Positions 18,197-28,550 of a DNA stretch of 64,000 bases are shown here, piece by piece. The stretch comes from Alcaligenaceae bacterium CGII-47 (lineage in GTDB: Bacteria; Pseudomonadota; Gammaproteobacteria; Burkholderiales; Burkholderiaceae_B), in the NCBI GenBank assembly GCA_019166125.1, contig JAHTBO010000003.1:427099-491098 (forward strand). Direction: 5' to 3'. Both the position numbers and the translations under genes were made by a program. Each line of letters begins with the position of its first letter. Position 1 is the stretch's first letter. A model generated the notes under the pieces. It searched no databases and was not told the DNA's origin. It saw only the letters and a list, made by a program, of their open reading frames with translations.

Positions 18197-18907
18197 TCAA
18201 GCCCCGAGATACTTCTGGCGTATCTCTGGGGCGGCCCGAAGCGCATCGGAACTCCCGTCCCAGACAATCTGCCCTTTTTCCACAATGTAATGATGGTCGG
18301 CCAGCGCCAACAAGGACGCCAGGTTTTTGTCGATCACAAGAATCGCCATCCCTTCCTCGCGCAACGCAGCCAGTGCCGTCCAGATTTCCCGCCGCACCAA
18401 CGGTGACAAGCCTTCAGTCGCCTCATCGAGAATCAGCAATTCCGGATTCGTCATCAAGGCCCGTCCGATGGCCAGCATCTGCTGCTCTCCACCAGATAGC
18501 TGATCGCCAAAATTTGTTGCACGTTCGCTCAAGCGTGGAAACAACTGGTAGACACGCTCTAGGGTCCAGGGGATCTCTTTGTTACGACGGTCCGCCGCCG
18601 TCGCAATCAGGTTTTCCCTCACGCTCAGGTTAGGGAAAATTTGTCGGCCTTCAGGCACCAGACCGATCCCGCGCTGCGCAACCCGATAGCTAGCCAGCCC
18701 CTGGATCTGCGCGCCATTGAACAACACCCGTCCCTTCCACAAAGGGTGGATACCCATGACGCTCTTGATTGTCGTGGTCTTGCCCATACCGTTGCGACCA
18801 AGCAGCGTCACGCACTGACCCGCCTTGATCTGCAGCTTGATCCCATATAGGACCTGACTGCGGCCGTAGCCCGACACCAGTCCTTCCATCTCTAGCAATG
18901 CACTCAT
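18197..18907 (-). CDS. livF: branched-chain-amino-acid-type ABC transporter ATPase (LivF)
   Basis: The 236-residue ATPase has Walker A GRNGMGKTTT near residue 38, the Q-loop region VPEGRQIFPNLSV, ABC signature LSGGEQQMLAIGRAL near 136 and Walker B LLILDEATEGL. It energises uptake with LivG, LivH, LivM and the periplasmic protein at 21639-22808. Its start overlaps the livG stop by four bases. It belongs to the same strand and probably the same transcript as the 3-hydroxyanthranilate genes, so an aromatic acid or amino-acid-like precursor is the likely cargo. Confidence 0.92.
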   Translation of the reverse strand: MSALLEMEGLVSGYGRSQVLYGIKLQIKAGQCVTLLGRNGMGKTTTIKSVMGIHPLWKGRVLFNGAQIQGLASYRVAQRGIGLVPEGRQIFPNLSVRENLIATAADRRNKEIPWTLERVYQLFPRLSERATNFGDQLSGGEQQMLAIGRALMTNPELLILDEATEGLSPLVRREIWTALAALREEGMAILVIDKNLASLLALADHHYIVEKGQIVWDGSSDALRAAPEIRQKYLGA

Positions 18908-19665
18908 AGCGACACCTCTTCATCCCCCAGGTAAGCTTCCTGAACCACAGGGCTGTGGCGGATAGCATCCGGGTCGCCCGAAAAGATGATCTTGCCGTAA
19001 ACCAGCACGCTGATACGATCCGCCAAAGAAAACACCGCATCCATATCGTGCTCAATCAATAAAATGCCGTAATGCCCCTTGAGCCGACCCATCAGCCCAA
19101 GCATCATGTCCGACCCTGTATCACCGTGTCCCATGCCGGCCATCGGCTCATCCAACAGCAGTACCTTGGGCTCAGCAGCCAGCGCCATGGCGATCTCTAG
19201 CTGGCGCTGCTGCCCGTAGGACAGCACCATTGCGGGCTCGTCCCGCCTGTCTGACAGTCCCATCATATTGATCAGCGTATCCGCACGATCGACCAGAAAC
19301 GGGGTTTCAGTCGCTGGCACCCAGAATCTATATCCGTGCCCCTGGCATCCCTGTACCGCCAAGACCACGTTCTCTAGAACCGTGAACTGCGCAATCACGG
19401 AGGTAATCTGATAAGAGCGCCCGATCCCGGCCCGCACGCGCTGTGCCATGCTCAGGCCATCGATAGGCTGGCCGCACAGGGTGATACTGCCCCGGTCACT
19501 CGGTATTTCGCCCATGATCTGACTGATCAACGTGGTCTTACCGGCACCATTCGGGCCGATAATGGCATGAATCTCACCGGGCAGGATGTCCAGATCCACA
19601 TGGTCGGTCACGGTCAGACCACCATACCGTTTGACCAGCCCTCTGATCGAAAGCAAGGGTTCCAT
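18904..19665 (-). CDS. livG: branched-chain-amino-acid-type ABC transporter ATPase (LivG)
   Basis: The 253-residue ATPase shows Walker A GPNGAGKTTL near residue 38, the LivG-type insert between Walker A and signature, SYGQQRQLEIAMAL near 150 and Walker B VLLLDEPMAGM with the catalytic glutamate. The signature motif reads LSYGQQRQ, as is normal for LivG rather than the canonical LSGGQ. It begins directly after the livM stop and overlaps livF by four bases. Confidence 0.92.
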   Translation of the reverse strand: MEPLLSIRGLVKRYGGLTVTDHVDLDILPGEIHAIIGPNGAGKTTLISQIMGEIPSDRGSITLCGQPIDGLSMAQRVRAGIGRSYQITSVIAQFTVLENVVLAVQGCQGHGYRFWVPATETPFLVDRADTLINMMGLSDRRDEPAMVLSYGQQRQLEIAMALAAEPKVLLLDEPMAGMGHGDTGSDMMLGLMGRLKGHYGILLIEHDMDAVFSLADRISVLVYGKIIFSGDPDAIRHSPVVQEAYLGDEEVSL

Positions 19666-20655
19666 TTAATGTCTCCCACGTGGATGATCGCTGACCGCAC
19701 CCCAGAGCCCGTTGCGCAGAAACAGTACGATCAAGATAATCAGCGGCCCCATAATGATCAGCCAATGATCCGTCAACGCCTTGAGGCCCTCTTCCAATAA
19801 CAAAAACGCAGCGGCGCCAACCACAGGTCCGATCAGCGTGCCCACCCCGCCTAATAGCACCATGATGATGAGCTCGCCCGAAGCCGTCCAGGCCATATAG
19901 GCGGGGGATGCAAAAGCCGTCAGATTAGCCAGAAAATAACCAGCTAGCGCGCATAACTCGGCAGACAACACATAAGCAACCAATCGATAGCCCAGTGGCG
20001 AGGTGCCCACCGCCCGTACACGACGCTCGTCTGCGCTGGTCGCCCGCAAAATCAGACCAAAACGCGAACGTATCACCCGCTGCAAGACCAAGAGGGACAG
20101 CCCCAGCGTTGCCAACAGCGCCAAATACAGGCCAATGTTGCTGCCCGTCAAGGCGCCAAAATGACTAAGCTGGCGGATGGGTAGCCCTTCATCACCACCG
20201 AATTGCTTAAGACCCACCGCCAGGAAATAGAACATCTGCGCCAGCGCCAGCGTAATCATGATAAAAGCGATATTGCGCGTGCGCAGGGCGACCCAGCCGA
20301 CGGGTGCCGCGACCAACGCCGTCACCCCACCGACCAGTGCCAGATGTAGTAAACCGTTGTCATAACCATAATGCGACGAGATAGCCACACAGTAAGCGCC
20401 GATGCCGATATACATGGCATGACCAAAGCTGACCATGCCGCCATAGCCCAGGGCCAGATTCAAGCCCAGCGCTGCCAGGCCAAAAACCAGGATACGGCTG
20501 AACTGGATCAATAGATACGGGCTATCGGTCTGCATGGCATACACGGGCACCAGCAAAAACAGCATAAAAATCACAATGGTAATCACCGTGCGCAATGACC
20601 AGGCACCAAGGCGCGGGACAGGATCAGCTTGCAACGTTTGGGTTTCTATTTTCAT
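19666..20655 (-). CDS. livM: branched-chain-amino-acid-type ABC transporter permease (LivM)
   Basis: This 329-residue integral membrane protein has eight or more hydrophobic segments and the LivM landmark LGYGGMVSFGHAMYIGIGAY near residue 70, plus GGVGTLIGPVVGA near 265, the loop that contacts the ATPases. The ATG at 20655 is chosen because GAGGAA lies seven bases upstream; the frame is open to 20715 but that part overlaps livH. It forms the inner-membrane channel with LivH. Confidence 0.92.
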   Translation of the reverse strand: MKIETQTLQADPVPRLGAWSLRTVITIVIFMLFLLVPVYAMQTDSPYLLIQFSRILVFGLAALGLNLALGYGGMVSFGHAMYIGIGAYCVAISSHYGYDNGLLHLALVGGVTALVAAPVGWVALRTRNIAFIMITLALAQMFYFLAVGLKQFGGDEGLPIRQLSHFGALTGSNIGLYLALLATLGLSLLVLQRVIRSRFGLILRATSADERRVRAVGTSPLGYRLVAYVLSAELCALAGYFLANLTAFASPAYMAWTASGELIIMVLLGGVGTLIGPVVGAAAFLLLEEGLKALTDHWLIIMGPLIILIVLFLRNGLWGAVSDHPRGRH

Positions 20656-20665
20656 CCAGCGTTCC

Positions 20666-21586
20666 TCAGTGCTTTTTGACTGGAAACAAGCCTTCGGGCT
20701 TGAGCGCCAGCACAATCACCATCAATACATAAATAGCCAGGGAGGAAATAGCCGCCCCCAAAGGGCTGGCCAAATCCTGGCTCAGTGACAGGCTGAGCAC
20801 CGCTGGAATCACCGTACGCCCCAGGGTATCGACGAGGCCAACCACCAGCGCGCCTAAAAAGGCACCCCGAATTGAGCCGATACCGCCGATCACAATGACC
20901 ACGAGCGTCATGATCAGGATCGAGTCACCCATCCCCGGTTGCACCGACAGGATGGGCCCGACCATGGCCCCCGCCAGGCCCGCAAGACCTGCGCCTAGCG
21001 CAAAGATAAAGGTATTGAGCCAGCCAATATTGACCCCCAAGGCCGACACCATGCCGCGATTGCTCGCACCTGCACGAATCAGCATGCCGACACGGGTGCG
21101 CTCGATCAGTAGATACAGTCCGCCCGCCACCAGTAGCCCCACGATGATGATCAGTAAGCGATACATCGGATAGGGCGTCCCCAGCAACACAACCGTTGAA
21201 CTGAGCTCATCGGGTAAGCTCATAAAGATCGGCGCGGCGCCCCAGATCATGCTGACGGCTTCGTTGCAAAACAGCAGCAAGCCAAATGTGGCCAGCACCT
21301 GATCTAGGTGCTCGCGCGGGTACAGCCGATAGAAGCCGAATCGATCCAGCAAAACACCCAAAAGCATGGTGCCGCCCATCCCGGCGATAAGCGCCAATAT
21401 GAACGACCCGCTGTATTGATAGCTCGCCGCGGCAAAATAGGCGCCCATCATATACAGGGCGCCATGCGCCAGGTTGATGAAGCTCATAATGCCAAAAACC
21501 AGGGTAAGCCCGGCTGCCAGCAAAAACAGCAAAATACCATACTGCAGGCCATTGAGTGCCTGCATAAATAACAACTGCGCACTCAT
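20666..21586 (-). CDS. livH: branched-chain-amino-acid-type ABC transporter permease (LivH)
   Basis: The 306-residue membrane protein has the LivH pattern: GLTLVFGIMSFINLAHGALY near residue 30 and GGIGSIRGAFLGALVVG near 235, with about eight hydrophobic segments. GGAG stands about eight bases before the start. The gene follows the substrate-binding-protein gene after 52 bp, in which a strong stem-loop lies (21604-21619). Confidence 0.93.
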   Translation of the reverse strand: MSAQLLFMQALNGLQYGILLFLLAAGLTLVFGIMSFINLAHGALYMMGAYFAAASYQYSGSFILALIAGMGGTMLLGVLLDRFGFYRLYPREHLDQVLATFGLLLFCNEAVSMIWGAAPIFMSLPDELSSTVVLLGTPYPMYRLLIIIVGLLVAGGLYLLIERTRVGMLIRAGASNRGMVSALGVNIGWLNTFIFALGAGLAGLAGAMVGPILSVQPGMGDSILIMTLVVIVIGGIGSIRGAFLGALVVGLVDTLGRTVIPAVLSLSLSQDLASPLGAAISSLAIYVLMVIVLALKPEGLFPVKKH

Positions 21587-21603
21587 GCCCGGTCTCCACG
21601 GCA

Positions 21604-21619
21604 GGCGGCCCTTGCCGCC
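21604..21619 (-). other. intercistronic stem-loop between binding protein and livH
   Basis: A perfect six-base-pair GC stem, GGCGGC-CCTT-GCCGCC, lies 19 bases after the binding-protein gene and 17 bases before livH. There is no T-run after it on the minus strand, so it is not an ordinary terminator. Stem-loops in this position commonly protect the binding-protein mRNA and lower permease expression; that role is inferred here. Confidence 0.55.
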
Positions 21620-21638
21620 CGCTTATTTGTGGTTGAAA

Positions 21639-22808
21639 TCAGCTCTTGCACTGGCCAAAGTAGGCATCAGAGTGCGCCGACAGCGGCTTGGCAATGGTCT
21701 TGAGGGAAACGCGGCCCTGCGCATCCTTGGCCACCTCAAAGGCATAAAAATCCTCGATCGGGAAGCCATTCACATTGAACTTGAAGGGCCCGCGTAACGA
21801 GTCATAATCCGCCGCCCTCAAGGCATCACGAAATGCTTTTTTATCGGTGATTTTGCCACCAGTCTTTTTTAGCGCGCTATCGATCAACAACGCAGAATCA
21901 TAGGACTGCGCAGCATACTGAGACGGGATACGATTATATTTTTTCTCGAATGCGGCAACAAACTCTTGGCTCGTCGGGTTCTTGAAGTCCGGTCCCCAGA
22001 ACGTTCCCGCATAGGCGCCGACCGCCAGCTCACCCAAGGCTGGCAACGTACTGCCATCCACCGTGGATACAGTCAGAAGCGGGATCTTGCCCATCAGGCC
22101 AAACTGCTTGAATTGTTTGACGAAATTGATCCCCATCCCGCCAGGCAAAAAGACCCATACCGCGTCCGGCTTGGCAGCCGACAAGGCCAGCAGCTCGGCG
22201 GAATAATCCTGCTGATTAAGCTGGGTGTAGACCTCGCCCGAGATCTCGCCCTTGTAGAAGCGCTTAAAGCCTTCGACCTGATCGCGTCCGGACTGATAGT
22301 TCGGCACCATCATATAGACGTTCTTGTACTTTTGGTCCATCGCGAACTGGCCCATGACCTCGGCTTGTCCGTCGTTCTGCCAGGAGGCAAAGAAAAACCC
22401 AGGATTACATTGCTTGCCGGCCAGCGGCGCCGGGCCGGCGTTTGAACCGACAAACGTCATATCGGCATCCGCCAGCGGCTTGGCAATCGCCATCATGACA
22501 TTGGAGAACGTCACGCCAGCGACAATATCGACCTTGTCCTTTTGAATGAATTTCTGTACGGCCTGCACACCGATATCCGGCTTGAGCTGGTCATCCTCCT
22601 TCAGCAACACGACATCCTCGCCGCCCAGCTTGCCACCGCGCTGCTCCAGGGCCAAGTTAAAACCGTCCCACATGTCCTGTCCCAGCGCTGCGCCCCCGCC
22701 CGACAATGTGGCCATAAAGCCGATCTTGACCTCGGCTAGCGCACTGCCGGCGGCCAGGGTCAAGGACAGTGCCAGCGCAGTCGCCAACGTTTTTTTCCTG
22801 AAAGTCAT
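21639..22808 (-). CDS. periplasmic substrate-binding protein of a LivJ-type ABC transporter
   Basis: The 389-residue protein begins with a signal peptide (MTFRKK, a hydrophobic core, then a likely cleavage after SALA at about residue 25) and a mature part of the type I periplasmic-binding fold (KIGFMATLSGGGAALGQ, VVLLKEDDQLKPDIG). It is of the class used for aromatic acids and amides as well as branched-chain amino acids. AAGGAGA precedes the ATG. It lies 59 bp after the decarboxylase gene in the 3-hydroxyanthranilate operon, which points to an aromatic or kynurenine-type ligand, though the ligand cannot be read from the sequence. Confidence 0.9.
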   Translation of the reverse strand: MTFRKKTLATALALSLTLAAGSALAEVKIGFMATLSGGGAALGQDMWDGFNLALEQRGGKLGGEDVVLLKEDDQLKPDIGVQAVQKFIQKDKVDIVAGVTFSNVMMAIAKPLADADMTFVGSNAGPAPLAGKQCNPGFFFASWQNDGQAEVMGQFAMDQKYKNVYMMVPNYQSGRDQVEGFKRFYKGEISGEVYTQLNQQDYSAELLALSAAKPDAVWVFLPGGMGINFVKQFKQFGLMGKIPLLTVSTVDGSTLPALGELAVGAYAGTFWGPDFKNPTSQEFVAAFEKKYNRIPSQYAAQSYDSALLIDSALKKTGGKITDKKAFRDALRAADYDSLRGPFKFNVNGFPIEDFYAFEVAKDAQGRVSLKTIAKPLSAHSDAYFGQCKS

Positions 22809-22867
22809 GCTTGTCTCCTTGGGGTGATTATTGTGATTTAGTTCTAAAGCAAATTACAAATATAAGA

Positions 22868-23656
22868 TTACACGAAACTAAGGGATGTGCTACCTAAATT
22901 CTGTATGTGTAGGGTAATGTTGTCGCCTGCCTCGACAGCGACCGCCTCGGTGATGCCGCCAGTCAGTATTAACGTGCCTGCGGGAATGCATGCGCCACGG
23001 CTGCCCAGATGATTGGCCAGCATGGCCACGGCATTGGCAGGATGTCCCAGCACCGCAGCACCCGCCCCCAGCGATACGATCTGACCGTTCTTTTCCATGA
23101 CGATACCCGTCGTTCGCAGATCCAGATCCCCAGGGTTGCGCATGATGCCCCCCACCACAAACCGCGCCGAAGAGCAGTTATCCGCCACAACGCTTTTTAG
23201 ATCAAACTTAAAATCGCGATAACGGCTGTCAATAACTTCGATCCCCGCCATGACGAAATCAGTTGCGGCCAACACCTCTGCAATATGACATCCCGGCCCG
23301 CGCAGCGGTGCCTTGGTCACAAAGACAATCTCGGGCTCGACCTTGGGGTGGATAAGTGTGTCCCACCGACATTGGCCGCCGTCAGGGACAGCAAACGTAT
23401 CCGATAGAAAGCCAAAGACGGGCGTCGAGATCCCCATTTGATGCATCTTGGCATAAGACGTAAGACCGGCTTTCAAACCGACGATTCGCGACCCTCTGGC
23501 CTGTTTGCGACGACTGATCTCATCCTGGATGGCATAGGCGTCATCCCAGTCCATTTCAGGATGATCCAGGGTGATCTTTGTCGTATCCCGCGCTTCCAGC
23601 TCGCACTGCTCCAGGTGCTCAGCGAGCTGGGCGATCGTGGTGGTATCCAGATTCAT
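22868..23656 (-). CDS. nbaG: 4-oxalocrotonate (2-oxo-3-hexenedioate) decarboxylase
   Basis: The 262-residue protein belongs to the fumarylacetoacetase-like hydratase/decarboxylase family and is closer to the DmpH decarboxylase than to DmpE. It has [18 protein letters not shown] near residue 58, [20 protein letters not shown] with the metal-binding Glu residues near 105, [14 protein letters not shown] near 140, and [17 protein letters not shown] near 195. It removes CO2 from 4-oxalocrotonate formed after 2-aminomuconate deamination. Its start overlaps the aldolase stop by four bases (ATGA). The paralogous hydratase lies at 25615-26406. Confidence 0.85.
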   Translation of the reverse strand: MNLDTTTIAQLAEHLEQCELEARDTTKITLDHPEMDWDDAYAIQDEISRRKQARGSRIVGLKAGLTSYAKMHQMGISTPVFGFLSDTFAVPDGGQCRWDTLIHPKVEPEIVFVTKAPLRGPGCHIAEVLAATDFVMAGIEVIDSRYRDFKFDLKSVVADNCSSARFVVGGIMRNPGDLDLRTTGIVMEKNGQIVSLGAGAAVLGHPANAVAMLANHLGSRGACIPAGTLILTGGITEAVAVEAGDNITLHIQNLGSTSLSFV

Positions 23657-24681
23657 ACGGTGCTCCTGCTGCGCGCCAGACTTAGCGCCGTGTCCTCGAT
23701 CATGTCTTCTTGGCCCCCCACCATGCCGCGACGTCCCATTTCAACCAGAATTTCCCGGGCAGGCACACCATAGCGTGTCTCGGCGCGACGGGCAAACAGC
23801 AGAAAAGACCCATAGACCCCCGCATAGCCCAGTGTCAGGGCATCCCGGCTTAGCCTGACTGGCTCTGTCATCATTGGAAAGACCAGGTCCTCGGCGACAT
23901 CCTGCACACGAAACAGATCAACACCTGTTTCAAACCCCATTAGATTACAGACCGCCACCAGCGCTTCTGTAGGCGTATTGCCTGAACCGGCTCCCAGGCC
24001 AGCGCAGGCAGCATCAATGCGGTTTGCGCCTGCCTCGATCGCCGCGATGCTATTGGCTACCCCCATGGACAAATTATGGTGCCCATGAAAGCCGAGCTCG
24101 GTGTCCGGCTGTAGCGCATCGCGCAGCGCCTGGATCTTTTCGCTCACCTGATGCGGCAACATATGGCCTGCAGAATCCGTCATGTAAATACAATTGGCAC
24201 CATAACGTTCCATCAGACTGGCCTGCTCGACGAGCCCCTGGACGGAATTCATATGGCTCATCATTAAAAAGCCCACCGTATCCATGCCCAGGCCACGGGC
24301 AACTTCGATGTGTTGCCGAGAGACATCTGCCTCGGTGCAGTGCGTGGCAACCCGGATTGTATGCACGCCCAGATCATGCGCCATATGGAGATGACTTACC
24401 GTACCAATTCCTGGTAGCAATAAGGCGGAGACCTTGGCTTTTTTCATTAATGGAATGACGGCGCCCAGATATTCCTCATCGGAATGCAGAGAGAAACCAT
24501 AATTCACCGAGGATCCCCCCAGCCCATCCCCATGCGTGACTTCAATCAAGGGCACGCCTGCCTCATCCAGCCCTTGGGATACCGCCTTCATCTGCGCCAG
24601 GGTGATCTGATGGCGCATGGGGTGCATCCCATCACGCAGCGTCATATCGTGCAGCGTAATGAATTTCTTTTCAGTCGTCAT
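23653..24681 (-). CDS. nbaI: 4-hydroxy-2-oxovalerate aldolase
   Basis: The 342-residue protein is a DmpG/MhpE-type aldolase with an HMGL-like TIM barrel: [14 protein letters not shown] at residues 11-24 (metal-binding Asp and catalytic Arg), HCTEADVS near 137, and [17 protein letters not shown] near 197 whose histidines bind the metal. It cleaves 4-hydroxy-2-oxovalerate to pyruvate and acetaldehyde. The partner dehydrogenase gene is 11 bp upstream; in this family the two proteins form a channelling complex. Confidence 0.93.
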   Translation of the reverse strand: MTTEKKFITLHDMTLRDGMHPMRHQITLAQMKAVSQGLDEAGVPLIEVTHGDGLGGSSVNYGFSLHSDEEYLGAVIPLMKKAKVSALLLPGIGTVSHLHMAHDLGVHTIRVATHCTEADVSRQHIEVARGLGMDTVGFLMMSHMNSVQGLVEQASLMERYGANCIYMTDSAGHMLPHQVSEKIQALRDALQPDTELGFHGHHNLSMGVANSIAAIEAGANRIDAACAGLGAGSGNTPTEALVAVCNLMGFETGVDLFRVQDVAEDLVFPMMTEPVRLSRDALTLGYAGVYGSFLLFARRAETRYGVPAREILVEMGRRGMVGGQEDMIEDTALSLARSRSTV

Positions 24682-24692
24682 AATTGGCTCCT

Positions 24693-25598
24693 TCAGGCGA
24701 TATTCAGGGTCATTTCACCCTTCTGGATACGTGCGGCAAACATTTCGGCGGTTCGTGCGGCAGCCGCAGTCATAATATCCAGATTGCCTGCAGACTTTGG
24801 CAGGTAATCCCCCAGGCCCTCGACCTCCAGGTAGATCGAGACGCGCCGACCATCGAATACCGGCCCATTGACTAGCTTATAGCCGGGGACATACTGCTGA
24901 ACCTCGGCGAGCATCTGCTGTACCGACTCTATGATTGCAGCCTCATCAGGGTCCTCTTGGGTTAAGCAATGCACGGTGTCTCGCATAATCAGTGCAGGTT
25001 CGGCCGGGTTCAGAATAATGATTGCCTTGCCCCGAGACGCCCCCCCGACGCGCTCGACCGCCCCAGCAGTGGTCGTCGTGAACTCATCAATATTACGGCG
25101 CGTACCTGGGCCCGCCGAGCTCGAGGACACAGTCGCCACAATTTCGGCGTAATCCACGGGCTGCACACGAGAGACCGCGGCCACCATCGGGATGGTCGCC
25201 TGTCCCCCGCACGTGACCATGTTTACATTCATTTCACGCTGCTCAAGGTGGGTGGCCAAGTTCACCGACGGGACGCAGTACGGCCCGATGGCGGCTGGCG
25301 TCAGATCGATCATCAGTGCGCCGTGACGGATAATTTTTTCACTATTTTCAGCATGGACATAGGCCGATGTCGCGTCAAACGCGATCTGAATCCGGTCCGC
25401 AGCCATATGCGGCAGCAATCCGTCCACCCCGTCAGCCGTGGTCTGAAGCCCCATCTTGCGCGCCCGGGCCAGGCCTTCGGAATCGGGATCAATGCCTACC
25501 ATCCAGACGGGCTCCAGCACCTTACTGCGCTTAAGTTTATAGAGCAGGTCCGTACCGATATTGCCCGACCCAATGACTGCACACCTGATTTTCTCCAT
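24693..25598 (-). CDS. nbaJ: acetaldehyde dehydrogenase (acylating)
   Basis: The 301-residue protein is a DmpF/MhpF-type acylating acetaldehyde dehydrogenase. The N-terminal NAD-binding motif is [11 protein letters not shown] and the catalytic cysteine lies in [12 protein letters not shown] near residue 130. It turns acetaldehyde from the aldolase into acetyl-CoA. The start at 25598 is supported by AAGGA seven bases upstream; the frame runs open to 25733 but that stretch lies inside the hydratase gene. Confidence 0.94.
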   Translation of the reverse strand: MEKIRCAVIGSGNIGTDLLYKLKRSKVLEPVWMVGIDPDSEGLARARKMGLQTTADGVDGLLPHMAADRIQIAFDATSAYVHAENSEKIIRHGALMIDLTPAAIGPYCVPSVNLATHLEQREMNVNMVTCGGQATIPMVAAVSRVQPVDYAEIVATVSSSSAGPGTRRNIDEFTTTTAGAVERVGGASRGKAIIILNPAEPALIMRDTVHCLTQEDPDEAAIIESVQQMLAEVQQYVPGYKLVNGPVFDGRRVSIYLEVEGLGDYLPKSAGNLDIMTAAAARTAEMFAARIQKGEMTLNIA

Positions 25599-25614
25599 GA
25601 TCGCTTCCTTTTTG

Positions 25615-26406
25615 TTATGCGACAAAACGCAGGCCACAAGTCCCAATCCCACCGATCGACACCTGCAGGCTGTCTCCGGCCGTGACTGGCACCATCGCAG
25701 CCAGTGCGCCGGAAAGGATGACTTCGCCAGCATTCAAGCCAACGCCCAGTACACCGAGCGCATTCGCCAACCAGGCGACCGCGTTGGCAGGGTGGCCCAA
25801 GGCAGCAGCACCGGCACCGGTCCCCATCAGTTCGCCATTCTTTTCAAAGACCATCCCGCAGGTGCGCAGGTCAAGGCCACGCGGACTGACTAGCCTGTTA
25901 CCCAGCACGAAAACGCCGCTCGAGGCATTGTCGGCCACGGTATCCTGGATCTTGATCTTCCAGTCCTGGACACGGGAATCTACAATTTCGAAGCAGGCTG
26001 TCACGGCCTCGGTGGCGGCAAGCACATCGGTGACCGTTACACCTGGGCCTACGAGGTCCTTTTTCAAAATAAAGGCGATCTCACCTTCGGCCTTGGGCTG
26101 GATAAGCTTAGACATCGAGACCGCTTCGCCTGGTGCATAAACCATGTGGCTAAGCAAATAGCCAAAATCGGGCTGGTGCACATCCAGCATGTCCATGACG
26201 GCCTGGCTGGTGACACCGATTTTTTTGCCAATTACCCGGGCGCCAGCAGTCTGATGGCACTGCACCGTGCGCTGCTGAATGCGGTAGGCGTCCTCGACAG
26301 AGAGGGACGGATGGCGATCCGTAAGCGGCGCCACCATACGACGCTCTGACCAGGCGTCATACAGTTCATCACCCAATTGCTCGATTAGCGACTGTTCCAT
26401 GTCCAA
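25615..26406 (-). CDS. nbaH: 2-oxopent-4-enoate hydratase
   Basis: The 263-residue protein follows DmpE along its whole length: [10 protein letters not shown] at the start, [13 protein letters not shown] near 65, [14 protein letters not shown] near 85, [18 protein letters not shown] near 107, [15 protein letters not shown] near 150, and [17 protein letters not shown] near 198. It adds water to 2-oxopent-4-enoate to give 4-hydroxy-2-oxovalerate. It is separated from the related decarboxylase by the aldolase and dehydrogenase genes. Symbol assignment rests on the better match to DmpE than to DmpH as remembered. Confidence 0.86.
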   Translation of the reverse strand: MDMEQSLIEQLGDELYDAWSERRMVAPLTDRHPSLSVEDAYRIQQRTVQCHQTAGARVIGKKIGVTSQAVMDMLDVHQPDFGYLLSHMVYAPGEAVSMSKLIQPKAEGEIAFILKKDLVGPGVTVTDVLAATEAVTACFEIVDSRVQDWKIKIQDTVADNASSGVFVLGNRLVSPRGLDLRTCGMVFEKNGELMGTGAGAAALGHPANAVAWLANALGVLGVGLNAGEVILSGALAAMVPVTAGDSLQVSIGGIGTCGLRFVA

Positions 26407-26417
26407 GGGGCTCCGTA

Positions 26418-27410
26418 TCAGGAAAGATTGAAAAAGGTCTTGGCGTTATCAACCAGAATTCTCTGCTTTTCAGCGGCTTGCAATAGGTCGGTATCACCCA
26501 CCAGCGCACCAATGCGCTGCTCGCCTAGAGGATAAGGGTAATCGGATCCCAGCATCACGCGTTCGCTACCCATGACATCAACCAGCAGACGCAGGGCCTT
26601 GGGATCAAATACCGCAGAGTCCACCGAGAACCGGTCGACATAACTGGACGGTAGATTCGGGCAATCCTGGCGCACGATATCCCGATATGTCCAGGCATTA
26701 TCGGCACGCCCCAGGGTAAAGGCAAAGGCGCCGCCCCCGTGGGCAAAACATAGTTTCAGACGACGTGGCAGCCGTTCGAATGCCCCGGACAAGATCAGCG
26801 ACAATATGCCCAAAGAGGTCTCTGCCGGCATGGCAACCAGCCACGGCAGCATCCACTTGCGCATCCGCTGGCCACCGCCCATCATGTCCCACGGGTGGAC
26901 CAACACGGGAATATCATTGACCGCGCAATGGTGCAAAAACGCCACGAGCTGTTCATCATCCAGGTCACGATCCCCCACGTGATTGCCAATCTGCACGCCT
27001 ACGTGGCCTGCGGCCTGGGCTCGAGAGGCCTCACGGCAGGCCAGCTCCGTATCCTGCAACGGAACCTGTGCCAGCGCCTTAAGCCGCCCCGGGTGATTTG
27101 CACAATACTCCAGAGTCAGATCATTCATACGGGCAGCCCAGTCTGCTACCTTGGATGCATCCAGCGCGTAGCCGAACATGATCGGCGTCGCGCTAATGAT
27201 CTGAACATCAAGTCCCAGCCTGTCCATGTCGGCCACACGCAGCTCCGGATCCCACAATACCGGAATGACAGGACGGAATTCCTGGGTACCACGCATAATC
27301 ATCCCGCGATCTGGATCAACAACCTTCAGCCAGGGGGCCTGATGCGGGTCTAGCGCATAGGCTTCTGCCTGGGTGATTCGTGGAAAAATATGGGCGTGTA
27401 TGTCGATCAT
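26418..27410 (-). CDS. nbaD: 2-amino-3-carboxymuconate-6-semialdehyde decarboxylase
   Basis: The 330-residue amidohydrolase-superfamily protein matches ACMSD: the metal motif [10 protein letters not shown] at residues 2-11, [12 protein letters not shown] near 170, [15 protein letters not shown] near 220 and the metal Asp in [12 protein letters not shown] near 290. It decarboxylates 2-amino-3-carboxymuconate semialdehyde to 2-aminomuconate semialdehyde, so preventing loss to quinolinate. It is encoded 28 bp after the dioxygenase gene. Confidence 0.94.
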   Translation of the reverse strand: MIDIHAHIFPRITQAEAYALDPHQAPWLKVVDPDRGMIMRGTQEFRPVIPVLWDPELRVADMDRLGLDVQIISATPIMFGYALDASKVADWAARMNDLTLEYCANHPGRLKALAQVPLQDTELACREASRAQAAGHVGVQIGNHVGDRDLDDEQLVAFLHHCAVNDIPVLVHPWDMMGGGQRMRKWMLPWLVAMPAETSLGILSLILSGAFERLPRRLKLCFAHGGGAFAFTLGRADNAWTYRDIVRQDCPNLPSSYVDRFSVDSAVFDPKALRLLVDVMGSERVMLGSDYPYPLGEQRIGALVGDTDLLQAAEKQRILVDNAKTFFNLS

Positions 27411-27438
27411 TTTTAATGCCTTATGTTGGTCTTTAAAG

Positions 27439-28017
27439 TCAGGGCGTCCCTAACGCCTTTGAACGACTCAACTGATCGTGCCAGATCGTGTAGTCTTTGC
27501 CCGGATGCTGGGTCCCGCAGTTCGGGCACACGCGATCCTTTTCGGGAACGGCGTAAAACTGCGCGTAAACCTTAGGCAGATCGTCCACCAGGCTCTCGAG
27601 TTGCTTTTCAGCCTTCCAGATTTCGGTACCGCAGTGGGCGCAATACCATTGCAATGCATCCAGCGCTCCCTGGGGACGCGGCAGCTCGATCAGCAGACAC
27701 AGGCCGTGCGGGTCAGCACGTTGAGGGGAATGGATCAAATGCGCCGGCTGCAAAAAGATATCGCCTTCCTTCAGATCGATTCGCCCGAAGCGGCCCCGAT
27801 CCCAGGTGATTAAATGGGCCTCACCCTTGATTTGGTAGAAAATTTCCTCGGTGGGATTATCATGAAAGTCGGTGCGCTGATTGCCGCCGCCCACCATATT
27901 GATGATGTAATTACTATCCGGGAACACCGCCGCGTTGCAAACCGGCGGCGAGAGGCGGTCCCGGTTGCTATCAACCCATTTCATCAGGTTTTTGGGCAGT
28001 TTGTATTGCAGGTCCAT
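27439..28017 (-). CDS. nbaC: 3-hydroxyanthranilate 3,4-dioxygenase
   Basis: The 192-residue cupin matches bacterial 3-hydroxyanthranilate 3,4-dioxygenase. Fe(II) ligands lie in [13 protein letters not shown] near residue 50 and [13 protein letters not shown] near 93, and the C terminus carries the rubredoxin-like pair CAHCG and CPNCG typical of the bacterial enzymes. It opens the ring of 3-hydroxyanthranilate with O2. The start at 28017 has AGAGGAG close upstream; an upstream in-frame codon at 28050 has no such support. This enzyme defines the cluster as an nba-type pathway. Confidence 0.96.
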   Translation of the reverse strand: MDLQYKLPKNLMKWVDSNRDRLSPPVCNAAVFPDSNYIINMVGGGNQRTDFHDNPTEEIFYQIKGEAHLITWDRGRFGRIDLKEGDIFLQPAHLIHSPQRADPHGLCLLIELPRPQGALDALQWYCAHCGTEIWKAEKQLESLVDDLPKVYAQFYAVPEKDRVCPNCGTQHPGKDYTIWHDQLSRSKALGTP

Positions 28018-28082
28018 ACATGTCTCCTCTGGTTTTATGATCACTGTCACCGTGACAGTGCCTTAGGTGCGTCAGCGACTTT

Positions 28083-28511
28083 TCAGACAGTCACTGGCTT
28101 GTAAGCAATGGCCTTGATTTCGATGCGCAGATGCGGATGGGGTAACTGATGGACTGCCACGGTCGTGCGTGCCGGACCGTCATAACCAAAATATTCACCA
28201 TAGATTTCGTTGTATCCGGCGAAGTCCCCCATGTCCACCAGATAAGCACTGATTTCCACGACGTCTTCCAGCCCCGCCTCCGCACTGCTCAAAATGTCAC
28301 GGATGTTCTCGATCACCGCACGCGTTTGTTCACGGATATCCAGGCGCATCGCCCCCATGGCGTCAATCGGCTCGGCCCCGGCCAGTGAGTTATCTGCGCG
28401 ACGTGAACTGGTACCGGACACGAACAGAAAATCCCCCGCCCGCTTGACGTGGGGAAATTTCCCGCGCGGCGCGGCCTTGCCTGCAACAAGCTTAGCGGAT
28501 GGCTGATTCAT
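28083..28511 (-). CDS. nbaF: 2-aminomuconate deaminase (RidA family)
   Basis: The 142-residue RidA/YjgF-type protein contains [14 protein letters not shown] near residue 30, [19 protein letters not shown] near 70, and [14 protein letters not shown] at the C terminus, the pattern of NbaF/AmnD 2-aminomuconate deaminases. It releases ammonia from 2-aminomuconate to give 4-oxalocrotonate. It lies between the dehydrogenase and the dioxygenase genes of the pathway, which fixes the function better than the RidA fold alone. Confidence 0.9.
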   Translation of the reverse strand: MNQPSAKLVAGKAAPRGKFPHVKRAGDFLFVSGTSSRRADNSLAGAEPIDAMGAMRLDIREQTRAVIENIRDILSSAEAGLEDVVEISAYLVDMGDFAGYNEIYGEYFGYDGPARTTVAVHQLPHPHLRIEIKAIAYKPVTV

Positions 28512-28550
28512 TTAATTGCTCCTCGTACCCGTTATCACGCACCTGACGGC

